Assembly (NCBI RefSeq): GCF_001310895.1
Contig: NZ_BAZS01000011.1
Location: 29,875-93,874, forward strand
Origin: Virgibacillus halodenitrificans JCM 12304
GTDB taxonomy: Bacteria > Bacillota > Bacilli > Bacillales > Amphibacillaceae
DNA length: 64,000 bases
Direction of reading: 5' to 3'
Shown here one piece after another: positions 44,801-55,873 of the stretch. The notes below the pieces were generated by a model. The model searched no databases, had not been told where the DNA came from, and worked only from the letters and a program-made list of their open reading frames with translations. Both the position numbers and the translations under genes were made by a program. Within the stretch, counting starts at the first letter, position 1, and every line of letters starts with the position of its first letter.

Positions 44801-45448
44801 TTGCTTAGTAATGCTTTTGTGATGGTTGCGATCATCCTCGTAATTAACATTGTATATGTTTCCTTGTCTACGGTGCGTATGATTTTAACGTTAAAGGGCA
44901 GAAGATATATTGCTGCTATAGTTAGTATGTTTGAAATTGTAATTTACGTAGTAGGGTTAGGTCTTGTATTAGATAACCTTGACCAAATCCAGAATTTAAT
45001 TGCATATGCGGTCGGTTTTGGGACAGGTGTCATTGTAGGTACAAAAATTGAAGAAAAATTAGCTTTAGGCTATATTACGGTAAACGTTATTTCCTCTAAT
45101 CCGGATATTGAATTCACTCGTAAGCTGAGGGATAAAGGATACGGGGTGACCAGTTGGTTTGCATATGGTATGGATGGAGATCGTTTGTCGATGCAAATAC
45201 TTACACCACGAAAATATGAACTTAAGTTATATGAAACAATTAAGGAGATTGATGAAAAAGCGTTTATTATTTCTTATGAACCAAAACAAATTCATGGTGG
45301 CTTCTGGGTTAAGCAGGTACGTAAGGGTAGATTAATGAATCCAAGAAAAAAACAGCAAGCTGCACCTGAACCCAATTTATTTACGCCACCGGAAGCAACA
45401 AGGGGAGAAAATGATACAACAACAAACAACACGCCTAAACAGGAATAA
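44801..45448 (+). CDS. yebE: UPF0316/DUF2179 membrane protein YebE
   Basis: The 215-aa protein matches B. subtilis YebE: three N-terminal membrane helices ([39 protein letters not shown]) and a cytoplasmic DUF2179 domain ([33 protein letters not shown]). TTG 44801 lies 7 bases after GGAGG; an upstream TTG (44786) overlaps that SD. Function unknown. It has an extra Pro/Thr-rich tail compared with YebE. Confidence 0.85.
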   Translation: MLSNAFVMVAIILVINIVYVSLSTVRMILTLKGRRYIAAIVSMFEIVIYVVGLGLVLDNLDQIQNLIAYAVGFGTGVIVGTKIEEKLALGYITVNVISSNPDIEFTRKLRDKGYGVTSWFAYGMDGDRLSMQILTPRKYELKLYETIKEIDEKAFIISYEPKQIHGGFWVKQVRKGRLMNPRKKQQAAPEPNLFTPPEATRGENDTTTNNTPKQE

Positions 45449-45493
45449 GTTGGAGTAGTGAAGCAGAGAAGATACAATTGAATGTATATGTAA

Positions 45494-45533
45494 AAACGAG
45501 TATGAAATAGCAACTATTTTATACTCGTTTCGT
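45494..45533 (+). terminator. Terminator of yebE
   Basis: A 17-bp stem pairs 45494-45510 with 45514-45530 (one G-U), with a T run at its 3' end. Confidence 0.8.
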
Positions 45534-45586
45534 GTTTTGAAGCAGATTCGTTTAATGTATGCAGATTAGGTAGGAGGTGGTGTAAT

Positions 45587-46120
45587 ATGATCTATTTTGA
45601 AACGTCGAGATTACGATTACGTGATTGGGAAGCAAGCGATCTAGAACCCTTTCGTCAAATGAACGCAGATGAAAGGGTTATGAAGTATTTCCCTGCTCTT
45701 TTATCAAGGGAAGAGACGAATTTGTTTTATCAGTTGATTTTATCCGAGTTCCACGAATGTGGATTTGGGTTATATGCGGTGGAACGAAAAGAAAACAACG
45801 AATTCATCGGATTTACAGGATTTCATAGAGCGACATTTGAAGCTGATTTCACACCCTGTATAGAAATTGGTTGGCGATTGAAAAGAGAGGCTTGGGGAAA
45901 AGGGTATGCAACAGAGGGAGCAGCAGCTTGTTTGCGATATGGATTCACTGAATTAGGTTTTAGAAATATTTACAGTTTTACAGCTGATATAAATACATTG
46001 TCAAAAAACGTCATGGCAAAGATCGGCATGGATTTTGTGGAAACATTTAATCACCCGAAAGTGGATAAGAACAGCCCATTATATAAACATGTGCTATACC
46101 ATATTAGTGGTGGAGAGTAA
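45587..46120 (+). CDS. GNAT acetyltransferase, RimJ/RimL-like
   Basis: The 177-aa protein begins FETSRLRLRDWEASDLEPF and has EIGWRLKREAWGKGYATEGA (acetyl-CoA loop) and IYSFTADINTLSKNVMAKIGM, the marks of the Acetyltransf_3 subgroup that includes ribosomal-protein N-acetyltransferases. The acceptor substrate is unknown. ATG follows GTAGGAGGTGG. It is unrelated to the BltD-like enzyme beyond the fold. Confidence 0.87.
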   Translation: MIYFETSRLRLRDWEASDLEPFRQMNADERVMKYFPALLSREETNLFYQLILSEFHECGFGLYAVERKENNEFIGFTGFHRATFEADFTPCIEIGWRLKREAWGKGYATEGAAACLRYGFTELGFRNIYSFTADINTLSKNVMAKIGMDFVETFNHPKVDKNSPLYKHVLYHISGGE

Positions 46121-46234
46121 TAGTCTTATCTCCTGAGGAAACACCTGCGAATTAACGCCCGAAACAGTATGTGCGTTTTAAATCATATAAATAGAAACAA
46201 CGTAAACTAGAAGTGAGTTTTTACAACTCAAGCA

Positions 46235-46310
46235 AAAAGCGAACATTAATAATGAATTGTAAATTATTGTTCGATTTTTATTGACATACGATGAAGGATT
46301 TTGGTATGCT
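46235..46310 (+). promoter_or_regulatory. PurR boxes and promoter of the purE operon
   Basis: AAAAGCGAACATT (46235-46247) and, in reverse orientation, ATTGTTCGATTTT (46266-46278) each match the PurBox AWWWCCGAACWWT at 12 of 13 positions. The CGAAC and GTTCG cores are 24 bases apart. TTGACA (46281-46286), 18 bases and TATGCT (46305-46310) form the promoter. PurR is expected to repress here unless PRPP is high. Confidence 0.85.
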
Positions 46311-46333
46311 GAAAGCAACAAATGAATACGGTA

Positions 46334-46609
46334 CCTCATATATTTCATGAGAATATGGCTCGAAGTTTCTACCCAGCACCGTAAATGCTGGACTATGAGG
46401 GGAGATGAATCATTGCACTGGCGATGATCCGTTTAATGTGTTTTATATAGTAAAGATTTGCAATGGCAGCAGGATAAGCATATAGGTATAGCCTACGTGT
46501 AAGCTTTGGCACCCATTGTTTATTTGCGGAACCTGCATTTTCTTTACTGTTAGAATGAAGTCTGTTCATCTTCTCTCATGCAAATGAGGGAGACGAATAG
46601 ACTTTTTTG
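46334..46609 (+). ncRNA. Guanine riboswitch of the purE operon
   Basis: The aptamer (46334-46400) has P1 CCTCATA/TATGAGG, GAATATGG, GTTTCTACCCAG, CCGTAAA and GGACTATG with the guanine-specific C. The terminator is the long stem starting AAGTCTGTTC (46558) and ending GAATAGACTTTTTT. ATGAGGGGAGATGA (46395-46408) can pair with TCATCTTCTCTCAT (46566-46579) as antiterminator, so guanine binding frees the terminator. The expression platform is unusually long. Confidence 0.92.
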
Positions 46610-46674
46610 TTTTATATAAAATGATAAAGTTTAAAAAGTGCCATCTTATTAAATGAAGCGAAAAGAGGGATAGC

Positions 46675-47166
46675 ATGACAGCAGTTGGAGTCATTATGGG
46701 AAGTATTTCCGATTGGGAAACGATTAAGCATACATGTAACGTGTTAGATGAATTAGAAATCTCCTATGAAAAAGATGTGATATCTGCACATCGTACGCCT
46801 GATGAAATGTTTGACTATGCTAAAACGGCGCGTGATAGAGGTTTAAAAGTGATTATCGCTGGTGCCGGAGGAGCTGCACACCTGCCGGGAATGGTAGCAT
46901 CGCAGACTACCTTGCCTGTAATAGGCATTCCTGTACAGAGTAAGGCATTAAATGGATTGGATTCTTTACTCTCCATTGTCCAAATGCCAGGAGGCGTGCC
47001 GACAGCAACGGTTGCGATTGGAAAAGCTGGAGCAACCAATGCTGGAATCCTTGCTGCACAAATCATAGGGGCATTTGATCCTGATGTTGCTGTAAAACTC
47101 GAAAACTATCGAAATAAAATGAAGGAAAAAGTAGCGGAAATGAGGGACGATCTTGCAGAAAAATAA
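46675..47166 (+). CDS. purE: N5-carboxyaminoimidazole ribonucleotide mutase
   Basis: The 163-aa class I PurE has [24 protein letters not shown] with the active-site histidine, and [12 protein letters not shown]. It converts N5-CAIR to CAIR in purine synthesis. First gene of a 12-gene operon; its last codons overlap the purK start. Confidence 0.97.
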   Translation: MTAVGVIMGSISDWETIKHTCNVLDELEISYEKDVISAHRTPDEMFDYAKTARDRGLKVIIAGAGGAAHLPGMVASQTTLPVIGIPVQSKALNGLDSLLSIVQMPGGVPTATVAIGKAGATNAGILAAQIIGAFDPDVAVKLENYRNKMKEKVAEMRDDLAEK

Positions 47167-48283
47167 ACCGATTCTTCCACCACAAACGATTGGCATTATT
47201 GGAGGAGGACAACTGGGACGCATGATGGCAATCGCTGCTAAATATATGGGGTATAAAATCACAGTATTAGATCCTACTCCGGATTGTCCTACCGCACAGG
47301 TAGCGGATCATCAGGTGGTTGCTGCCTATGATGATATGGAGGCAATTAAACAGCTGTGTGATCAAAGTGATGTAGTTACCTACGAATTTGAAAACGTAGA
47401 CCTTCATGCTGCTGCATACATAGAAAAACAAGGTAAATTGCCACAAGGTGCCTACGCCTTGGAGGTTACGCAAAACAGAGAGAAAGAGAAGCAACTAATG
47501 AAGGATGCTGGTCTGCCAATTCCTGATTTCACTATTGTGACAAGTGGTGAGGCTTGTGAGAAGGCGTTACAAAACTTTACCTATCCATGTGTTATTAAAA
47601 CGTGCCGCGGTGGTTACGATGGAAAAGGACAATTAAAACTAACTTCTGAAGCGGACATTAAAGAGGCGATTGCATTTGCAGAGAATAACAAGCATTGCAT
47701 TATAGAGCAATGGGTAGCATTTGAAAGGGAGATTTCAGTTCTATTTACAAGAAGTAGAAATGGGGAAATTAGCTTTTTTCCTATCTCCGAAAACGATCAT
47801 AAAGATCATATCCTGTATAAAACAACTGTCCCAGCTAACATTAGCCATCAAGTAACGGAAAAGGCTTGTGTTGCTGCAGAAATTCTAGCTGAGGAAATGA
47901 ACATTGTCGGGACATTTGCTATTGAAATGTTTGTTGATGGAGATGACATTTATTTAAATGAAATGGCTCCACGACCTCATAATTCCGGACATTACACGAT
48001 TGAGGCATGCAATATATCTCAATTTGGCCAGCATATTCGAGCAATCTGCGGGCTGCCTTTAATAGATATTCAACTGCTCCAGCAGGCAGTAATGATAAAT
48101 GTGCTTGGTGAAGATTTAGAGCCTGTTTTACATGCACTAAACCATAGTAAATCAGGTTTTGTTCACCTTTATGGAAAAGACGAAGCGAAAGCAAAACGAA
48201 AAATGGGGCATATTACATTTATTGCACCATCTGATAAAACAATGAAAACACAGCTACAACATTTTGAGGAGGCAAAGCAATGA
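47153..48283 (+). CDS. purK: N5-carboxyaminoimidazole ribonucleotide synthase
   Basis: The 376-aa ATP-grasp enzyme makes N5-CAIR from AIR, bicarbonate and ATP. It has the N-terminal [17 protein letters not shown], the ATP-grasp [12 protein letters not shown] and the metal-binding [31 protein letters not shown]. The TTG start lies within purE (14-base overlap). Usual length. Confidence 0.96.
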   Translation: MQKNKPILPPQTIGIIGGGQLGRMMAIAAKYMGYKITVLDPTPDCPTAQVADHQVVAAYDDMEAIKQLCDQSDVVTYEFENVDLHAAAYIEKQGKLPQGAYALEVTQNREKEKQLMKDAGLPIPDFTIVTSGEACEKALQNFTYPCVIKTCRGGYDGKGQLKLTSEADIKEAIAFAENNKHCIIEQWVAFEREISVLFTRSRNGEISFFPISENDHKDHILYKTTVPANISHQVTEKACVAAEILAEEMNIVGTFAIEMFVDGDDIYLNEMAPRPHNSGHYTIEACNISQFGQHIRAICGLPLIDIQLLQQAVMINVLGEDLEPVLHALNHSKSGFVHLYGKDEAKAKRKMGHITFIAPSDKTMKTQLQHFEEAKQ

Positions 48284-49584
48284 TTAGTCGTTACACCAGA
48301 GAAGAAATGGGCTCCATTTGGACGGAAGAAAATAAATTCAAGGCATGGCTAGAGGTAGAAATTTTAGCATGTGAAGCATGGAGTGAGCTTGGAGTCATCC
48401 CTAAGGAAGACGTGGAGAAACTTCGCGCCAATGCCTCTTTTGATATCAATCGAATTTATGAAATTGAACAGGAAACAAGACACGATGTGGTTGCATTCAC
48501 CCGGGCAGTTTCCGAAACATTAGGAGAAGAAAGAAAGTGGGTTCATTACGGATTAACCTCCACTGACGTTGTCGATACGGCACTCTCCTATGTGATTAAA
48601 CAAGCAAATGAAATTATCCGTAAAGACGTAACTGCTTTTATAGAAATTTTAAAGAATAAATCAATTGAGCATAAGCACACTGTCATGATGGGACGGACGC
48701 ACGGTGTACATGCAGAGCCGACAACATTCGGTTTAAAGCTCGCCCTTTGGTATGAAGAAATGAAGCGAAACTTAGAGCGCTTTGAACTTGCTGCTAAAAA
48801 TATCGAGTTTGGTAAATTATCAGGTGCTGTTGGTACCTACGCGAACATTGATCCATTTGTGGAGAAGTATGTTTGTGAGAAATTAGGCTTGAGCCCTGCG
48901 CCTGTATCAACTCAAACCCTTCAACGGGATCGACATGCGGCTTATGTTTCTGCATTGGCATTAATTGCAACCTCCATAGAAAAATTCGCAACAGAAATCC
49001 GTGGTTTGCAAAAAACCGAAACAAGAGAAGTAGAAGAATTATTTGCGAAAGGGCAAAAAGGTTCTTCGGCAATGCCGCATAAACGTAATCCCATCGGTTC
49101 CGAAAATATGACGGGGATGGCAAGGGTTATTCGTGGTTATATGATGACCGCATATGAAAATGTTTCTTTATGGCATGAACGGGACATTTCCCATTCCTCT
49201 GCAGAACGGGTTATTTTGCCTGATGCTACGATTGCTTTGAATTATATGCTGAATCGTTTTTCCAACATTGTTAAGAATTTAACTGTCTTCCCTGAAAATA
49301 TGAAGCGAAATATTGATAAGACATATGGCGTTATTTTCTCCCAACGTGTTCTCCTATCGTTAATTGATAAGGGAATGGCAAGAGAAGCAGCCTATGACAT
49401 TGTTCAACCAAAGGCAATGCAGGCATGGGAAACAGCAACTCATTTTAAGGACCTAGTGGAAGCCGAGGAGGAAATAACTACTCGCCTAACACCAGAGGAA
49501 ATTAATGCTTGCTTTGATTATACGTATCATTTGAAAAATGTAGATTTTATTTTCGAACGAATCGGATTAACGGAAGGGGAGTAA
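48280..49584 (+). CDS. purB: Adenylosuccinate lyase
   Basis: The 434-aa lyase acts twice in purine metabolism, on SAICAR and on adenylosuccinate. It shows [15 protein letters not shown] with a catalytic His, and the superfamily signature [11 protein letters not shown] with the flexible-loop serine. ATGA overlap with purK. SD GGAGG. Confidence 0.97.
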   Translation: MISRYTREEMGSIWTEENKFKAWLEVEILACEAWSELGVIPKEDVEKLRANASFDINRIYEIEQETRHDVVAFTRAVSETLGEERKWVHYGLTSTDVVDTALSYVIKQANEIIRKDVTAFIEILKNKSIEHKHTVMMGRTHGVHAEPTTFGLKLALWYEEMKRNLERFELAAKNIEFGKLSGAVGTYANIDPFVEKYVCEKLGLSPAPVSTQTLQRDRHAAYVSALALIATSIEKFATEIRGLQKTETREVEELFAKGQKGSSAMPHKRNPIGSENMTGMARVIRGYMMTAYENVSLWHERDISHSSAERVILPDATIALNYMLNRFSNIVKNLTVFPENMKRNIDKTYGVIFSQRVLLSLIDKGMAREAAYDIVQPKAMQAWETATHFKDLVEAEEEITTRLTPEEINACFDYTYHLKNVDFIFERIGLTEGE

Positions 49585-49585
49585 A

Positions 49586-50299
49586 ATGAGTCAATCTCTT
49601 TTATATGAAGGAAAAGCTAAGAAGGTTTATCAAACGCCAAATAAAAAAGGTCAGCTTATTTTAGCTTATAAAAACGATGCGACAGCTTTTAATGGCCAAA
49701 AGAAAGCTTTATTTGAAGGTAAAGGACGATTGAATAATGAAATTTCATCACGTATTTTTCAAATCCTTCACCAAAAAGGGATTGAAACCCATTTTATTGA
49801 ACAGTTGAATGAAACAGAGCAGCTGGTACATCAAACCAAAATCATTCCGATGGAAGTGGTCATAAGGAATATGGCCGCAGGGAGTATTACGAAAAGGCTT
49901 GGTATTGAAGAAAGAACCATATTTTCGCAGCCTCTTATTGAGTTGTTTTACAAGGAGGATTCCCTTGGGGACCCGTTGATGAATGATGAGCATGCACTGT
50001 TTTTATGTAATGTTACTTCTTCAGAATTAAGAGAAATAAAGGCAAAAGCTCTAGAAATTAACACACAGTTAATAGAAATATTTGCTGCAATAGGAATTAC
50101 TTTAGTAGATTTCAAGCTGGAATTTGGCAGACTTGCCAGTGGTGATATTGTGTTGGCAGACGAGATTTCACCAGATACGTGCAGGCTATGGGATGTAACA
50201 ACACATGAAAAACTGGATAAGGATGTTTTTCGGCAAGGGACTGGAAATTTAATAGAAGTATATGAAGAAATACGACAACGATTGGAGGCAATATCATGA
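49586..50299 (+). CDS. purC: SAICAR synthase
   Basis: The 237-aa enzyme ligates aspartate to CAIR with ATP. Typical blocks are LLYEGKAKKVY, KNDATAFNGQKK, VVIRNMAAGS, LVDFKLEFG and LADEISPDTCRLWD. It starts 1 base after the purB stop and its stop overlaps purS (ATGA). Confidence 0.97.
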   Translation: MSQSLLYEGKAKKVYQTPNKKGQLILAYKNDATAFNGQKKALFEGKGRLNNEISSRIFQILHQKGIETHFIEQLNETEQLVHQTKIIPMEVVIRNMAAGSITKRLGIEERTIFSQPLIELFYKEDSLGDPLMNDEHALFLCNVTSSELREIKAKALEINTQLIEIFAAIGITLVDFKLEFGRLASGDIVLADEISPDTCRLWDVTTHEKLDKDVFRQGTGNLIEVYEEIRQRLEAIS

Positions 50300-50547
50300 G
50301 AAAAGTTACTGTTTTCATTACATTGAAGCAAGGTGTGCTTGATCCGCAAGGCAAGGCTATACAGGAATCATTGAACTCTTTAGGATATAAAGAAATACAG
50401 GAAGCCCGGGTAGGGAAGTACATTGAATTGCAGGTGGAAGAAGGCCCTGAACTGGAAGCAAGAGTAAAGGGAATGTGTGACAAGCTTTTAGCGAATCCGG
50501 TTATTGAGGATTATCGTTTCGATGTGGAGGAGGCTGTTCGCTCGTGA
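50296..50547 (+). CDS. purS: FGAM synthase subunit PurS
   Basis: This 83-aa small subunit of the three-part formylglycinamidine synthase bridges PurQ and PurL. It shows [20 protein letters not shown] and [15 protein letters not shown]. Overlaps purC and purQ by 4 bases each. Confidence 0.96.
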   Translation: MRKVTVFITLKQGVLDPQGKAIQESLNSLGYKEIQEARVGKYIELQVEEGPELEARVKGMCDKLLANPVIEDYRFDVEEAVRS

Positions 50548-51227
50548 AATTTGCAGTGATCGTATTTCCGGGATCAAATTGTGATCGTGATATGTACCAT
50601 GCTATTAAAGATGTAATGAGGGTCGAAGCAGATCTGGTTTGGTATGAAAATAGTAATCTTGAAAACTATGATGGGATTCTATTACCTGGTGGATTTTCCT
50701 ATGGTGACTACCTTCGATCAGGAGCGGTTGCGGCTACTTCTGAAGTAATGAAGCAGGTAAAGGAACATGCCTCCAAAGGAAAGCCTGTGTTAGGTGTTTG
50801 TAATGGATTCCAAGTGTTGACAGAGGCTGGACTCCTTCCGGGAGCTCTCATGCGCAATAAGAATCTTTCCTTTATGTGTCATCAGGAGCCTTTAGTCGTG
50901 ATGAATAACAAAACACCGTTTACAACTGGTTATGAACAAAAGGAAGTGATACATCTGCCAATCGCCCATGGTGAAGGAAATTATTTTTGTGATGAAGCTA
51001 CATTACTGGAATTAAAAAATAATGATCAAATTGTCTTCACATATAAAAACAATCCAAATGGTTCGATTGATAATATTGCCGGGATTGTTAATAAGGAAGG
51101 AAATGTGCTTGGTATGATGCCACATCCGGAGCGGGCGGTAGAAGCGTTATTAGGCAGTAATGACGGGATGAAGTTATTCCAGTCAATGATTAAAAATTGG
51201 AGGGAATCCTATGTTACAAATGCATGA
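50544..51227 (+). CDS. purQ: FGAM synthase glutaminase subunit PurQ
   Basis: The 227-aa class I amidotransferase supplies ammonia to PurL. Nucleophile Cys in [11 protein letters not shown], His and Glu in [10 protein letters not shown], and FPGSNCDRD at the N-terminus. The GTG start overlaps the purS stop. It overlaps purL by 17 bases. Confidence 0.97.
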   Translation: MKFAVIVFPGSNCDRDMYHAIKDVMRVEADLVWYENSNLENYDGILLPGGFSYGDYLRSGAVAATSEVMKQVKEHASKGKPVLGVCNGFQVLTEAGLLPGALMRNKNLSFMCHQEPLVVMNNKTPFTTGYEQKEVIHLPIAHGEGNYFCDEATLLELKNNDQIVFTYKNNPNGSIDNIAGIVNKEGNVLGMMPHPERAVEALLGSNDGMKLFQSMIKNWRESYVTNA

Positions 51228-53441
51228 TATCAGCCCAGAGCAAATTGAAAGCGAAAAGATTTACCGTGATATGGGGTTAAGTGATGAAGAATTTAACATG
51301 GTAAAGAAGATACTTCATCGATTACCGAATTTTACAGAGACTGGAATTTTCTCAGTAATGTGGTCAGAGCATTGCAGTTATAAAACATCTAAGCCCCTGT
51401 TGAGTAAATTTCCAACAAAGGCTCCGCATGTTCTGCAAGGACCTGGTGAAGGAGCGGGGGTTATTGATATTGGGGATAATCAAGCTGTTGTTTTTAAAAT
51501 CGAAAGCCATAACCATCCTTCCGCAGTAGAGCCATATCAGGGTGCAGCCACAGGTGTTGGTGGAATTATTCGCGATGTATTCTCTATGGGTGCTCGTCCG
51601 GTAGCACTCATGAACTCACTGAGGTTCGGTAATTTAACTACAGATCGGGTGAAATATCTGTTTTCTGAAGTAGTCAATGGGATTGCAGGATACGGAAACT
51701 GTGTTGGTGTACCTACTGTTGGTGGAGAAGTTCAATTTGATGAAAGCTATGAAGATAATCCGCTTGTAAATGCCATGTGTATTGGTCTTATCAACCATGA
51801 TGAAATCCAAAAAGGTATTGCCGCTGGTGTTGGTAATACGGTTCTCTATGCAGGAGCTCCGACTGGACGTGATGGAATACATGGGGCAACATTTGCATCC
51901 GATGATCTAGCGAAGATGCTGCTAAAGATCGCCCTGCCGTACAGGTTGGTGATCCGTTTATGGAAAAGCTGCTTATTGAAGCATGCTTGGAAGTTATCCA
52001 CTCGGATGCACTTGTAGGAATGCAGGATATGGGAGCAGCAGGCCTTACTTCCTCAGCCAGTGAAATGGCGAGTAAAGCCGGAACAGGAATGGAAATGAAT
52101 TTGGACCTTGTTCCACAGCGCGAACAAAATATGAACGCATATGAATTAATGTTATCAGAATCACAGGAAAGAATGCTTCTTGTTGTTAAACAAGGAAGAG
52201 AACAAGAAATCATTGAAGTGTTTGAAAAATATGGTCTTCAAGCTGTTGCAGTTGGTGAAGTAATTAGTGAAAAAGTATTTCGTATAAAACAGCATGGAGA
52301 AATAATGGCTGACATTCCTGTAGATTCTCTTGCAGATGATGCTCCAGTGTTCCACATGCCATCAAAAGAAGCTGTATATTATAAGGAATTTCAAGAAATG
52401 GAAATGGAAACTCCAACGGTTACTAATCATTCAAAAATGCTAAAAAAGCTGCTTCAACAACCAACAATTGCGAGTAAGGAATGGGTCTATGATCAGTATG
52501 ATTCCATGGTACAAACAAATACAGTTGTTACACCAGGCTCGGATGCTGCTGTTATTCGTGTGAAAGGTACAGACAAAGCATTAGCAATTACTACAGATTG
52601 TAACTCCCGTTATATTTATCTTGATCCGGAAACTGGTGGGAAAATTGCTGTTGCTGAAGCGGCAAGGAATATTATTTGTTCTGGAGCCCGTCCACTTGGT
52701 CTTACTGATGGTTTGAACTATGGGAATCCAACAAACCCGGAGATTTTCTGGCAAATGGAAAAAAGTGTTGAAGGTATGAGTGCGGCATGTGAGGCACTCG
52801 GTGCTCCAGTTATCAGCGGAAACGTTTCTTTATATAATCAATCAAAAGGAAAGTCCATTTTTCCTACTCCAATTGTAGGTATGGTCGGGCTTCATGAATC
52901 CCTTGATCATATTACGCCTAGTCATTTTCAGCAAGCTGGTCATCTTATTTATGTAATAGGAGAGGCAAAGGCTGAGTTCGGTGGCAGTGAGCTCCAGAAT
53001 ATAGTGAATAATGGAGTGTACGAAGGTAAAGCGCCGACCATCGATTTGCAAGTTGAGGCTAAAAGACAACAGGAAATTTTATCTGCTATTAAAGAAGGTA
53101 TTATAGTATCTGCCCATGATCTTTCCGAAGGGGGATTAGCAGTAGCGTTGGCGGAAAGCCTGTTCCATGATAAGGGGCTTGGCCTTGAGGTTTCCTTGAC
53201 AGGGGACGATACTGTCCAATTATTTAGTGAGACACAGTCACGTTTTGTTGTATCCGTACAAGCTGAAAATAAAGAAAAATTTGAATCTATTGTCGATAAT
53301 GCCAATCAAATTGGAATTGTTATAGATGATCACAAGTATACGGTTAAGGTAAATAATGAAACTATCATTCAAGAAAATGTGCAAGAACTACAGAAGTTAT
53401 GGAAAGGAGCTATCCCATGCTTGCTGAACTCAAAGGCATAA
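51211..53441 (+). pseudogene. purL: FGAM synthase large subunit PurL, frameshifted near 51913
   Basis: Joined across one missing base this encodes about 743 aa, the length of B. subtilis PurL. The first part (to about residue 234) includes [11 protein letters not shown] with the catalytic His and [10 protein letters not shown]. The frame breaks between 51910 and 51915: GCGAAGATGCT would need GCGGAAGATGCT to read [22 protein letters not shown], after which the second frame runs to 53441 with [16 protein letters not shown] and GNVSLYNQS. Uncorrected, the product ends at 268 aa and is non-functional. PurL has no bypass in the pathway and the other genes look intact, so a sequencing error is a serious possibility. 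Confidence 0.9.
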
Positions 53442-54826
53442 ATGAAGAATGCGGCATATTTGGAATATGGGGTCATGATAAAGCGGCAGAACTAACCTAT
53501 TACGGCTTACATGCCTTGCAACATCGCGGGCAGGAAGGTGCTGGAGTAGTTGTCAGTGACGGAGATAAGCTGAAGGTTCATAAGGATGTTGGTCTAGTTA
53601 ATGATGTATTTAAAGATGCTGATTTTAACAGATTGTCAGGCCAAGCTGCAATTGGTCATGTGCGTTACGGAACCCAGGGAGAAGGTGGCTCTGACAATGT
53701 TCAACCACTACTGTTTCGTTCTCAAAATGGGAGTATGGCTTTAGCACATAATGGAAATATCATGAACGCATATAAGCTTCGGGGAGAATTGGAAGCAGAA
53801 GGAAGTATTTTTCAAACCACATCAGATACAGAAGTACTTGCACATTTAATTAGAAAAAATGGCAGGGAGACAAATGAGCTTTCCATATCAGAAGCACTTC
53901 AACAAGTAGTTGGTGCCTATGCATATGTGATTTTAAAGGAAGATAAAATGTATGTGGCACTTGATCCAAGAGGTATTCGCCCACTTTCCATTGGAAGATT
54001 GGGTAGTGCCTATGTTGTAGCTTCTGAAACCTGCGCATTTGATTTGATTGGGGCAACCTTTGAGAGAGAGGTTCTTCCTGGTGAATTGATTACGATCAGT
54101 GATGAAGGAATGGAGTTCACCCGTTTCGCTTTAAGAGAGCAACGGAAGATGTGTGCAATGGAATATGTCTATCTATCCAGACCAGATAGCAATTTAAACC
54201 ACGTTAACGTCCATGCTTCCAGAAAAAGAATGGGTATGGAGCTTGCGAAAGAAGCAGCAGTGGAAGCTGATTGTGTGATTGGGGTTCCTGATTCAAGTAT
54301 TTCATCAGCAATTGGATATGCTGAAGAAACTGGCTTACCTTATGAAATGGGAATCATTAAAAATCGGTATGTTGGCCGTACTTTTATTCAACCATCTCAG
54401 GAATTACGGGAACAAGGTGTGAAAATGAAGCTTTCGCCTGTTCGCGGTATTGTTGAAGGGCAACGGATTGTCCTAATTGATGATTCAATTGTTAGAGGTA
54501 CTACAAGTAAAAGAATCGTTCGGATGCTAAAAGAAGCAGGAGCAAAAGAAGTACATGTCCGGATCGCTTCCCCGTCAATAGAAAATCCATGTTATTACGG
54601 GATTGATATGTCAACAAGAGAAGAATTAATTGCTGCAAACAACTCATTAGAGGAAATATGCGAAATCATCGGCGCAGATAGCATTGCGTATTTATCTGCA
54701 GATGGACTGGAAAGAGCCATTGTAAAGGATAAGACAATACATCAAGGAATTTGTAATGCATGCTTTACAGGGAAATATCCAGTTACAGAAGAAGGCCGAG
54801 CGACCATTTCTTATGTAAAATGTTAA
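53417..54826 (+). CDS. purF: Glutamine PRPP amidotransferase
   Basis: ATG 53417 (after GGAAAGGAG) gives 469 aa with the B. subtilis-type propeptide [11 protein letters not shown] cleaved before the catalytic Cys in ECGIFGIWG. The PRPP-binding motif [15 protein letters not shown] lies near 360. Cysteines in CAFDLIGA and [10 protein letters not shown] probably hold the 4Fe-4S cluster. It catalyses the committed step of purine synthesis and is subject to AMP/GMP feedback in the family. It overlaps purL by 25 bases. Confidence 0.96.
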   Translation: MLAELKGINEECGIFGIWGHDKAAELTYYGLHALQHRGQEGAGVVVSDGDKLKVHKDVGLVNDVFKDADFNRLSGQAAIGHVRYGTQGEGGSDNVQPLLFRSQNGSMALAHNGNIMNAYKLRGELEAEGSIFQTTSDTEVLAHLIRKNGRETNELSISEALQQVVGAYAYVILKEDKMYVALDPRGIRPLSIGRLGSAYVVASETCAFDLIGATFEREVLPGELITISDEGMEFTRFALREQRKMCAMEYVYLSRPDSNLNHVNVHASRKRMGMELAKEAAVEADCVIGVPDSSISSAIGYAEETGLPYEMGIIKNRYVGRTFIQPSQELREQGVKMKLSPVRGIVEGQRIVLIDDSIVRGTTSKRIVRMLKEAGAKEVHVRIASPSIENPCYYGIDMSTREELIAANNSLEEICEIIGADSIAYLSADGLERAIVKDKTIHQGICNACFTGKYPVTEEGRATISYVKC

Positions 54827-54850
54827 CACTACAAGCTAAAGGGTGGATGA

Positions 54851-55873
54851 ATGATGGCGAATGTTTATAAAGAAGCAGGTGTAGATGTAGAAAAAGGCTA
54901 CGAGGCTGTTGAACGAATGAAGAAGCATATAGAAAAGACAACTCGACCAGAAGTATTGGGTGGAATTGGGGCCTTTGCCGGATTATTTGAACTGACATCC
55001 TTTAACTACAAAGAACCAGTATTAGTATCCGGAACAGACGGAGTTGGTACAAAGTTAAAGTTAGCTATCCAATTACAGAAGCATGACACAGTAGGAAAAG
55101 ATCTTGTTGCAATGTGTGTAAACGATATTGTAGCACAGGGTGCCCAGCCATTATTTTTTCTTGATTATATTGCCTGTGGAAAAAATGAACCTTCCATGAT
55201 TGAGCAGCTCGTTGCTGGAATTTCCGAGGGCTGTGTAGATGCAGGAGCAGCATTAATCGGTGGTGAAACTGCAGAAATGCCAGGAATGTATCAGAATCAA
55301 GATTATGATTTAGCGGGATTTGTTGTGGGAATTGCGGAGAAGTCAAACTTAGTGACAGGAGAATTTATTCAGGCAGGAGATGCAGTGATTGGTCTAGCCT
55401 CTAGTGGTATTCACTCCAATGGCTATTCTTTAGTCCGCAAAATTGTAGATGGTTTGTCTTTGGAAGAAAACCACGGGTTAAACAGTACGCTTGGTGAGGT
55501 CTTGTTAACACCAACAAAGATTTATGCGAAGGCTATGAAGGAAGTCATGGCTAAGGTAAAGGTGAAAGGGATCTCTCATATTACCGGTGGAGGATTTTAT
55601 GAGAATTTTCCACGCATGCTGCCGAAAGAACTTGGTGTGAAAATAAACCCGACTTCATGGGATATTCCAGAAATCTTTCCATTCCTCCAAAAGAAGGGTT
55701 CCATTACCGATGAAGAAATGTTTGGTGTTTTTAATATGGGGATTGGTATGGCTATCGTAACGGAAAAGGAAAATGCTGAGCACGTGTTAAACATATTGCA
55801 GGAAAATGGGGAAAAGGCTTACCACATTGGTGAAGTAATTACTGGTGAAGGAGTCCATTTTACAAATGAGTAA
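54851..55873 (+). CDS. purM: AIR synthetase
   Basis: The 340-aa enzyme closes the imidazole ring (FGAM to AIR). It shows [40 protein letters not shown] and [16 protein letters not shown] 54851 or 54854 could start. It overlaps purN by 8 bases. Confidence 0.97.
   Translation: MMANVYKEAGVDVEKGYEAVERMKKHIEKTTRPEVLGGIGAFAGLFELTSFNYKEPVLVSGTDGVGTKLKLAIQLQKHDTVGKDLVAMCVNDIVAQGAQPLFFLDYIACGKNEPSMIEQLVAGISEGCVDAGAALIGGETAEMPGMYQNQDYDLAGFVVGIAEKSNLVTGEFIQAGDAVIGLASSGIHSNGYSLVRKIVDGLSLEENHGLNSTLGEVLLTPTKIYAKAMKEVMAKVKVKGISHITGGGFYENFPRMLPKELGVKINPTSWDIPEIFPFLQKKGSITDEEMFGVFNMGIGMAIVTEKENAEHVLNILQENGEKAYHIGEVITGEGVHFTNE

Noticed and set aside
46400..46560. Possible second riboswitch or small gene between the purE aptamer and terminator
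   Set aside because: No start with SD and no known aptamer core; the segment is best explained as a long expression platform.
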